A stretch of DNA of 64,000 nt from Prevotella sp. UBA4330 (GTDB lineage: Bacteria > Bacteroidota > Bacteroidia > Bacteroidales > Bacteroidaceae), in the NCBI GenBank assembly GCA_002394385.1, contig DGTS01000038.1, positions 124,001 through 188,000 on the forward strand, written 5' to 3'. Position 1 is the stretch's first letter. Each line of letters starts with the position of its first letter. Below the pieces are notes generated by a model that was given only the letters and a program-made list of their open reading frames with translations, searched no databases and had not been told where the DNA came from. Both the position numbers and the translations under genes were made by a program. Below, one piece after another: positions 57,732 through 64,000 of the stretch.

Positions 57732-60134
57732 ATGAGTGAGACAATATCAAACACGGTATCTTCCGGCACCACCAATGCCCGCCTGCCATGGATAGACACC
57801 ATGCGGGGCTTCTGTATGATAGCCATTCTGCTCTATCATACCGAGGCTTACTATTCAGGCGGCGCCATAACACCATATCAGTGTTATGTTCACAATGCTC
57901 TGGCGGGTTTCTTCTTCATCTCAGGTTATCTTTTCACGGGCGACAAAGGGTTTTCCTTCTCGCATAAGATAAAGTCCATCGCGCGGTCGCTCGTGCTGCC
58001 TTACTTCGTCTTCACCATAATCCTCGGTGTCCTAAAGGTGGTTTTTCAGCATGCCGATGCAGCCGAAGTGTTCAGCAAGGTGATACTCGGGCAAGCGTCA
58101 TGGTTCGTCGCCGCCCTCATCGTTGCCGAACTCCTGATGTGCATAGTGATGTTTATAACCCGTGGAAAAACGCTCCTTTTGTTGCTCTTTGCTGTGCTCT
58201 CGTTTGCCGCAGCCTTTGTCATCGGCAACAAGTACGACCCTTCTCCACTCTTTTATAAACAAAACCTGTGGTATGTGAACGATGCTCTGCTTGCCCTCGG
58301 AATAATGGTTTTCGGCATCGTTTACCGTCGTTTTGAAGCGTTTTTCAACCGTTTCCACCCCATATTATATACATCTTCATTGTTATTCTTATTATTAATA
58401 ATAAAGATAATGATAATTACCGGCGGCGAAGACACAGTCATCGGGAGCGTCGAGGTGTCCAACATACCGCTCTTCCTTGCCGACATCACCGTCTCCACTC
58501 TTTTCCTTGTAGCCCTCTGCAAGTGGCTGGGACGTGTGTTTATGATTAGTTGGACTGGTGCCCACTCGCTGGTTTACTACTTCTTCTGCGGTGCTTCGCC
58601 ATCGTTCGTTGCCCTTTTGCTGAACAAGATAGGGTTCACCTACAGCAGTTACTGGCAAGTGCTTATTGCCCTGGTTCTTGTCTATGACCTCTGCACCATC
58701 ATCGCCTACGTTGTCTATCGTTACCTTCCATTCCTCGTAGGAAAGCGAAAGGAGGCAGCCATAGCCGCCGTATGCCTCATCGTTGCGTCGTTTCCCGCCA
58801 ATGTGTCGGCACAAGAGCAGCCAAGCCTTGCCACATTGCGGAGTCTCAGCATGCCCGTAGTGGTTATCAACACCATTGACGGGGAAGAGCCAACGGGCGA
58901 GTATGTCGTTGCTCCCGAGGGCTGCAACGGCGGCTCCATACGCAATGCCACCAAGGTGCCTGGCTCTATTGTCGTTTATAAAGGTGACGAGACACTCTAT
59001 GACAGCGGACCTTTCGAGGAGGGAGTGAGCGGCATGCAGTATAAGATTCGCGGCAACTGGAGTTCGTGGCTGCCCAAGAAGCCGTTCAAGATAAAGTTGG
59101 AGAAGAAGGCAGACATGCTCTGTCGAGGCGACAAGAAGTACAACGACCGCAACTGGGTGCTTATAAAGGAAGAGCACACGCTGCTCAATCTCTTTGTGGG
59201 ATTAGAGATAAACCGCCTTGCGGGAATGCCCTGGACACCCGCGTTCCAGTTTGTCAATGTTGTCATCAACGGCGACTATCGCGGACTTTACGCCCTGTGC
59301 GAGTCGGTGAGGCGCAATCCCGACTGCCGACTAAATGTTGACAAAAACACGGGATATGTCCTGGAGTACGACCCCTACTGGTGGAACGAGGACTTCTACG
59401 TGCCAAGCAACTATCCTGACAACTACACCTTCAAGCATCCCGACGTAGAAGACTTCACCGAAGAGAGCACTAATTACATCAGCAATGCGGTAATCCAGAT
59501 GGAGCAGTCGCTGAAAAACGGCACCTATCCTGAATTTATCGACGTGCCCTCGTTCGCCTCCTGGCTTTTGGCTCACGACATTCTGGGCACTCAGGACGGG
59601 CTGGGCTCCAACATCTACATGATGAAATATGACAACACCGCGGCCTCTCTCTTCCAGATGGCAAACCTTTGGGACTTCGACACCGTATGTATGACTGAGG
59701 GCACATGGGCTTCCATACACTATAGATACCACTTCGGCGACCTTCTGAACAGCACCAACACACTGTTCAAAGACACATACGTCAACCGCTATCATGAACT
59801 ATCGCCAACCATTTTCGATAGAATAGACTACATGCTCGACTCTCTCTCAACATCGCCACTGGCTGCTGACCTGCAGACATCAAAACAATGGGACTGCGAG
59901 AGATGGGGTTTAACACGACTTTCGGTCCAAGAAGAGATTACCAAGTTGCGACAATGGTTTGCCGAGAGAAAACTATGGATGGACGAGAACATGCCTGCCG
60001 CAACAGCCATCAACGACATTCCATCAACCAACACCAACCCTACGTCACCCATATACGACCTTCAGGGCAGGGCGGTAAAGCACCCCAAGCGCGGCATTTA
60101 CATACAGAACGGGAAGAAAGTGGTGGTAAACTGA
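57732..60134 (+). CDS. Membrane acyltransferase fused to a CotH kinase domain
   Basis: An 800-aa two-part protein. Residues about 15-335 are an acyltransferase-3-like domain with about ten transmembrane helices, starting LPWIDTMRGFCMIAILLYHTE (RGF and His36 as in the family). Residues 341-361 (AAIAAVCLIVASFPANVSAQ) look like a signal peptide with a VSA cleavage site. Residues about 370-740 are a CotH-type domain (YKIRGNWSSWLPKKPFKIKL, DRNWVLIKEEHTLLN, VVINGDYRGLYALCESVRR). The end, PIYDLQGRAVKHPKRGIYIQ, is a short Prevotella-style T9SS-like tail. I see no stop or frameshift between the halves. Substrates are unknown. Confidence 0.85.
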   Translation: MSETISNTVSSGTTNARLPWIDTMRGFCMIAILLYHTEAYYSGGAITPYQCYVHNALAGFFFISGYLFTGDKGFSFSHKIKSIARSLVLPYFVFTIILGVLKVVFQHADAAEVFSKVILGQASWFVAALIVAELLMCIVMFITRGKTLLLLLFAVLSFAAAFVIGNKYDPSPLFYKQNLWYVNDALLALGIMVFGIVYRRFEAFFNRFHPILYTSSLLFLLLIIKIMIITGGEDTVIGSVEVSNIPLFLADITVSTLFLVALCKWLGRVFMISWTGAHSLVYYFFCGASPSFVALLLNKIGFTYSSYWQVLIALVLVYDLCTIIAYVVYRYLPFLVGKRKEAAIAAVCLIVASFPANVSAQEQPSLATLRSLSMPVVVINTIDGEEPTGEYVVAPEGCNGGSIRNATKVPGSIVVYKGDETLYDSGPFEEGVSGMQYKIRGNWSSWLPKKPFKIKLEKKADMLCRGDKKYNDRNWVLIKEEHTLLNLFVGLEINRLAGMPWTPAFQFVNVVINGDYRGLYALCESVRRNPDCRLNVDKNTGYVLEYDPYWWNEDFYVPSNYPDNYTFKHPDVEDFTEESTNYISNAVIQMEQSLKNGTYPEFIDVPSFASWLLAHDILGTQDGLGSNIYMMKYDNTAASLFQMANLWDFDTVCMTEGTWASIHYRYHFGDLLNSTNTLFKDTYVNRYHELSPTIFDRIDYMLDSLSTSPLAADLQTSKQWDCERWGLTRLSVQEEITKLRQWFAERKLWMDENMPAATAINDIPSTNTNPTSPIYDLQGRAVKHPKRGIYIQNGKKVVVN

Positions 60135-60158
60135 TTTCCATACTGCATCAATACTGTT

Positions 60159-60256
60159 CAGTACGTGGCGTTCGGACTGCCAGTACGTGACGTTCGGACT
60201 CACAGTACGTACGCTTCGGACTCTCAGTCCGAACGTCACGTACTGAATCGCGGACT
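60159..60256. repeat. 22-bp tandem repeat array G with inverted terminal copy
   Basis: Units at 60159, 60181 and 60203, exactly 22 bp apart, core CAGTACGTGACGTTCGGACT with variants, then an inverted unit at 60225 (CAGTCCGAACGTCACGTACT) and CTGAATCGCGGACTA. Same family and same layout as array A at 4593-4712. Its final CTA supplies the stop codon of the convergent gene at 60255. Confidence 0.95.
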
Positions 60257-61625
60257 ACTTTTCTATCCTCTCATACAGTTCTGTTCGCACGCCAAGACGG
60301 TTGAAACACTTCATCATACGGTAGTTTTTGTGAAGATAATCTATCTGCTCATCAGGCAGATTAAACACGTTTGAATAGAACACATACTGCTCTTTGCCGG
60401 TATATTCGGCCCATGTACGCTGGTCGTTGTTTATATCCACATCGTCTATCTTGCCCTCGTTGGGGAAGAAAGTGGCTGTCTTGTTGATAGCAATTCCATT
60501 CTTATCCATATACTCTATCATGTCATGACGCACGCTCCAGTAGTTGAGTTGCGCCAGCGAGGCATTCCATCCCTGTGCCATACTCTCAGGATATATGATG
60601 AAATTGCCCGCCAACAACGACACTATAAGTACACAATAGATTGCCCATCGGCGGGCATACTCGCGCAACATCTTAAACGCAAGCAACATCAGAAGCATGT
60701 AACTTACGATGAAATAGCGGTGACCCATGGTGTTCACAATGAAAAGACTAACTACCCAAATCACCGAAGTAGATGCTATAGCGATGATGAACAACCGATG
60801 GTATTCTGGCTTCTGCCATCCTCTGCGAAACGCTAATGTAAAGAGAATGAACATCAAAGGCACCACACGTCCAAAGTCCATGATGCGCTGACAGAACACA
60901 ACAGAGTTCCATACAATGTTCTTTAGAAATCCCATTAACGAACCATATTCCATAGGATTGCCCCAGTTACTGTAAGGATTGCTTATTATCCATCCTTTGG
61001 TTGTCAGTCTCCACACAATGAATGACACTGCAGGCAGAGCGCCAATGACGTATGGTTTCCAACTAATCTGCCGTTTGTTGAGCAACAGGTCAATAACAAA
61101 CAGTCCTCCACAAAGCATCATTCCACGCAGAGATACTATTCCGAGAAAGAAAAGTCCTGTAGCCTTGAGAATGTTGTTGTTGCGCAACAATGCGTTTAGT
61201 GACATGAAGAAGAAAAACAACAGCGGCACTTCAGGCGTTATGAGTGTCATCTGAGAGAGTAGGGTAGCGTCTGCTATTACAAGGAAGAAAGCATATATTC
61301 TATCCTTTTTATTATCTATGAAATAATCGCAGATGCTCCATACCTGCCATAATATGCCGAAAACGAAAGGAACAATAACGATGTGTGATATGAAAAGTGT
61401 ACGCCCGAAGAAGCGCCAGGCAGAAACAACAAGTGTGGCAATGAATGGTGGCTGACCAGGATCGAAGTCTATTGGAAAACTATCCCATGCAAATATTCCT
61501 TTCTCATAAAGCACATTTCCCATCGACGTTACAAACGTCTTGTTGTCCCAGAATATTCCGGTACTCATGCCGATAATGGCTATAAGTATGGTAAGTGCGC
61601 TTATTATGATTATTCTATTCCTCAT
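60255..61625 (-). CDS. GT39-like multi-pass glycosyltransferase/mannosyltransferase-type protein
   Basis: A 456-aa membrane protein with about ten hydrophobic segments. The first extracytoplasmic loop has FPIDFDPGQPPFIATLV, resembling the DxxHPP-type loop of GT39/ArnT-like enzymes, which use polyprenyl-phosphate sugars. The C-terminal 110 residues are soluble. The lipid-sugar and acceptor are not predictable. Its stop codon lies in repeat array G. A rare clear Shine-Dalgarno-like AGGAG precedes the ATG, and a -7 element TATTTTTG sits at 61666-61659. Confidence 0.78.
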   Translation of the reverse strand: MRNRIIIISALTILIAIIGMSTGIFWDNKTFVTSMGNVLYEKGIFAWDSFPIDFDPGQPPFIATLVVSAWRFFGRTLFISHIVIVPFVFGILWQVWSICDYFIDNKKDRIYAFFLVIADATLLSQMTLITPEVPLLFFFFMSLNALLRNNNILKATGLFFLGIVSLRGMMLCGGLFVIDLLLNKRQISWKPYVIGALPAVSFIVWRLTTKGWIISNPYSNWGNPMEYGSLMGFLKNIVWNSVVFCQRIMDFGRVVPLMFILFTLAFRRGWQKPEYHRLFIIAIASTSVIWVVSLFIVNTMGHRYFIVSYMLLMLLAFKMLREYARRWAIYCVLIVSLLAGNFIIYPESMAQGWNASLAQLNYWSVRHDMIEYMDKNGIAINKTATFFPNEGKIDDVDINNDQRTWAEYTGKEQYVFYSNVFNLPDEQIDYLHKNYRMMKCFNRLGVRTELYERIEK

Positions 61626-61747
61626 TATTACTCCTCAGGTAATCATATATTATAAATGCAAAAATAATAATTATATTTTATAATTCATGATTTTTATTAG
61701 ATTAAATAATTGAAGTTACGTAACTATGTTAACCAACTACAACGAAA

Positions 61748-61950
61748 CGCCCTGAAAGGGCAGAAGGTAAATAGCCCAGGGCAACACCCTGGGTAACATA
61801 CAACCGTAATATATTCGCCCTGTAAGGGCAAAAGATTTGTTGCATACTGGAAAATGAAAATACTTTTGCCCTTACAGGGCGTGTATATAGATAATGTACC
61901 TATACCCATGGTGTTGCCCTGGGCTATGTACCTGCTGCCCTTTCAGGGCG
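61748..61950. repeat. Large inverted arrangement of GGGC palindromes
   Basis: Modules CGCCCTGAAAGGGCAG (61748-61763), AGCCCAGGGCAACACCCTGG (61773-61792), CGCCCTGTAAGGGC (61816-61829), then the reverse set GCCCTTACAGGGCG (61868-61881), GTGTTGCCCTGGGCT (61911-61925) and GCCCTTTCAGGGCG (61937-61950). Together they form an approximately 200-bp imperfect inverted repeat. Same module family as 48376-48457. It directly precedes the candidate origin. Confidence 0.9.
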
Positions 61951-61974
61951 CTTAAATTCAATGTGTTATATAGT

Positions 61975-62343
61975 TGTTGATAACTATGTGGAAAAACATG
62001 TTCATAACTTTGTTAGTTTCCACCTTGGAGTAGGGTAGGGCAGCAATTATGTGGAAACTAACCATTATATTTAAGAGTTTTCATAAACTTTTCCACTAAA
62101 AAAGAATAGAAAAAGATATAAACTTATTATATTTGCAGGCAGAAAAGGAATATGTGGAAAAACATCCTAAATATCTAATAAAGAAGAAAAAAGTATATTG
62201 ATAAACAGTTGATAAGTGTGGACAAGATGTTGAAAACAAATTAAAAACTTTCTTAGTAAAAATGTTTTTCACATTATCCACACCATATCATCCTCATAAT
62301 TCTTTTTCTTTTAAAAGAGAAAAAATAATAAAATGATAATATT
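61975..62343. other. Candidate replication origin (oriC): AT-rich with DnaA-box cluster
   Basis: A gene-free AT-rich stretch with sites fitting TTWTNCACA: TTTTCCACA on the minus strand at 61987-61995 and 62153-62161, TTTTTCACA at 62265-62273 and a perfect TTATCCACA at 62274-62282 adjacent to it. One-mismatch sites lie at 62050-62058 (-), 62089-62097 (+) and 62217-62225 (-). A very AT-rich tail (62300-62343) could be the unwinding element. Two parS sites about 31 kb away fit an origin domain. dnaA is not visible in the window, so this remains a candidate. It forms the right half of the 718-bp gap before nadA. Confidence 0.6.
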
Positions 62344-63333
62344 ATGTTGAAAAAAGAATGGACGGAGAAGGGTTTCATTGACGAACCGATAGCAGAAGGC
62401 ACTGACCTGAAGAGTGAGATAAGGCGCATGGCTAAAGAGAAGGACGCCGTGATTCTGGCTCACTACTACACTAAGGGAGAAATACAAGAGGTGGCTGACT
62501 TCATCGGCGACTCGCTGGCTCTTGCCCAGAAGGCGGCAAAGACCGACGCTAAGATAATCGTTATGTGTGGAGTACACTTCATGGCTGAGACATGCAAGAT
62601 ACTTTGTCCAGAAAAACTGGTGCTCTGTCCTGACCTTAATGCCGGATGTTCTCTTGCCGACTCGTGCAATGCCGAAGACCTGAAGAAGTATAAAGAGGAG
62701 CATCCTGGATATAAGGTTATTAGTTATGTGAACACCACAGCAGCCGTTAAGGCATTGACAGATGTGGTGGTTACGAGTGGCAATGCAAAGAAGATAGTTG
62801 ACACTATGCCACAAGACGAGAAGATAATCTTCGGTCCCGACTATAACCTCGGTTCTTATATAAACAGCATTACGGGCAGAAAGATGCTGCTATGGAATGG
62901 CGGTTGTCATGTGCATGAGCGTTTCTCGGTGGACGAGATAGTGAAACTTAAGGAAGAACATCCCGATGCTGTAGTGCTGGCTCATCCCGAATGTAAGGGA
63001 CCAGTGTTGGCACTTGCCGATGTAGTGGGCAGTACTGCTGTAATACTTAAATACTGTGTTGAGAGCGATAAGAAAGAGTTCATCATCGCAACAGAGGCAG
63101 GAATACTGCACGAGATAGAGCGCCAGTGTGAGGGAAAGACCTTCTATCCTGTTCCGCCAGAGATAAGTGAGGGCAGCGTTGGTTGCTCTTGCAACGAGTG
63201 CAACTATATGAAACTTAACTCACTTGAGAAGATATACAACACGTTGAAGTATGAATGGCCTACTGTTGACGTGCCTGAGGAAATAAGAGTTGAGGCTGTG
63301 AAGCCAATAGAAAGGATGCTGGAGTTGAGTTAA
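62344..63333 (+). CDS. nadA: Quinolinate synthase
   Basis: [4Fe-4S] enzyme condensing iminoaspartate and dihydroxyacetone phosphate to quinolinate in NAD synthesis. The 329 aa have the cluster cysteines in VMCGVHFMAETCKI (near 78-91), in HPECKGPVLALADVVGS (near 218) and in GSVGCSCNECNYMKLN (near 279), plus the repeated-domain motifs of NadA. Partner nadB is not in the window. It lies immediately downstream of the candidate origin. Confidence 0.97.
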   Translation: MLKKEWTEKGFIDEPIAEGTDLKSEIRRMAKEKDAVILAHYYTKGEIQEVADFIGDSLALAQKAAKTDAKIIVMCGVHFMAETCKILCPEKLVLCPDLNAGCSLADSCNAEDLKKYKEEHPGYKVISYVNTTAAVKALTDVVVTSGNAKKIVDTMPQDEKIIFGPDYNLGSYINSITGRKMLLWNGGCHVHERFSVDEIVKLKEEHPDAVVLAHPECKGPVLALADVVGSTAVILKYCVESDKKEFIIATEAGILHEIERQCEGKTFYPVPPEISEGSVGCSCNECNYMKLNSLEKIYNTLKYEWPTVDVPEEIRVEAVKPIERMLELS

Positions 63334-63348
63334 AGAAAACAATTAAAG

Positions 63349-64000
63349 GTGGTAAAAAGAATTAACTGGCTTGCAATATTGCGTGGTTTCACCATTCTGT
63401 TGGTTGTGATGTACCATGTGCAACTGATAGATAAGACCACAGGAGAATGCCACGCTCTATGCAATGCCATATCCCATCCTTTCGACTACCTCAGAATGCC
63501 GGTATTCATTTTTTCTTCCGGATTTCTTCTTTACGTAACAAGGATAAGCAGGAGAGTAGGAGTCAGCGACTTATATAAGGAAAAGTTTGAAAGGATAGTG
63601 ATACCTTTCATCTTTTTCGGCATAGTGTATTATGCCATAAAGATGTTGTTTTCTTCTTTTGTAAAGACACAAGTGGAAGCCTCGTTCACTGACTTCTTGC
63701 TGTCGTATGTGTTCTTCAGCAATTCTCCCATAGCCCATCTGTGGTATCTCGCAACCCTATTCTCCTTGATGCTGCTCTATCCTTTGTTTGTATATGTATT
63801 TAAGAGCAACGTCAGGATATTGCTATTCGGAATAATCAGTGTTGTAATTTATTTCTTTGATTTTAGCATACTGGAAGACTACAACTACTTCAACATATTA
63901 TATTTAAATAAGTATATAGTATTTTTTTATGTTGGAATGGTAGTGGTTCATTATAAACTATACGATTATTTGCAGGGATACATAAAGACCATACTGCTGC
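63349..64000 (+). CDS. Acyltransferase-3 family membrane protein, 3' end outside the window
   Basis: An open frame continues to the right edge. It probably starts at GTG (63349), giving VKRINWLAILRGFTILLVVMYHVQ; no ATG occurs before the first helix. The RGF...YH arrangement, then FDYLRMPVFIFSSGFLLYV, matches the N-terminus of acyltransferase-3 proteins, which O-acylate surface glycans. 217 residues are visible with about six hydrophobic segments. It begins 15 bp after nadA and may be co-transcribed. It resembles the N-terminal half of the acyltransferase-CotH fusion in domain type but is not a close copy. Confidence 0.82.
   Translation, partial: MVKRINWLAILRGFTILLVVMYHVQLIDKTTGECHALCNAISHPFDYLRMPVFIFSSGFLLYVTRISRRVGVSDLYKEKFERIVIPFIFFGIVYYAIKMLFSSFVKTQVEASFTDFLLSYVFFSNSPIAHLWYLATLFSLMLLYPLFVYVFKSNVRILLFGIISVVIYFFDFSILEDYNYFNILYLNKYIVFFYVGMVVVHYKLYDYLQGYIKTILL

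Overview
The window looks like a piece of a Bacteroidales chromosome, most likely Prevotella or a close relative. Three things point there: promoters of the Bacteroidetes type (-33 TTTG or TTGG, about 19 bp, -7 TAnnTTTG) in front of many genes with few Shine-Dalgarno sequences; a fumarate reductase operon ordered frdC-frdA-frdB; and a PorZ-like protein plus a type IX secretion (T9SS) style C-terminal tail. No species call is possible from the sequence alone. I see no rRNA, tRNA, CRISPR array, transposase or prophage.

Layout. 1-3.8 kb (-): lepB (cut by the window edge), dapB, a DEAD-box helicase. 4.0-9.8 kb (+): a LOG-family protein, two coupled GNAT-like paralogues, parE and coaD. 9.8-12.9 kb (-): ybeY, an S41 protease, ruvB. 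13.5-21.3 kb (-): a tightly packed six-gene block, lemA, three DUF2207-like membrane proteins, a secreted caspase-like protein and a GH53 galactanase. 21.4-24.1 kb (-): a CAT-like acetyltransferase and two secreted proteins of unknown function. 24.1-28.1 kb (-): frdCAB with a four-helix-bundle (S23/IVP) gene between frdA and frdB. 28.7-35.2 kb (+): mnmG, apt (flanked by two perfect parS sites), uvrC, dtd, a MazG-like gene, deoC. 35.4-41.5 kb: a membrane protein and a polyprenyl synthase (-), polA (+), a CapA-like lipoprotein (-). 41.6-46.1 kb (+): a beta-propeller/zinc-ribbon protein and mutS. 46.2-49.4 kb (-): lgt, ychF, a secreted low-complexity protein. 49.9-60.1 kb (+): leuS, a YitT-family protein, rdgB, a GT2 glycosyltransferase, porZ, and an acyltransferase-CotH fusion. 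60.3-61.6 kb (-): a GT39-like membrane protein. 62.0-62.3 kb: an AT-rich stretch with several DnaA boxes (candidate oriC), followed by nadA and the start of another acyltransferase (+).

Most of the genes are conserved housekeeping: DNA replication and repair (parE, ruvB, uvrC, polA, mutS), translation quality control (leuS, dtd, mnmG, ybeY), nucleotide salvage and sanitation (apt, deoC, rdgB), cofactors (coaD, nadA), lipoprotein and signal-peptide processing (lgt, lepB), and anaerobic respiration (frd). The two parS sites and the DnaA-box cluster, about 31 kb apart, suggest that the window lies in the origin domain.

The unusual content is mainly between genes. Seven short arrays, built from four unrelated sequences, all repeat with a 22-bp period. 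A second class is made of word-like low-complexity repeats, often in inverted pairs; similar sequence also occurs inside coaD and mnmG, and a separate C/G-rich element lies inside leuS. Other palindromes recur at convergent gene ends. The most interesting protein-coding units are the lemA/DUF2207/caspase block and the acyltransferase-CotH fusion.
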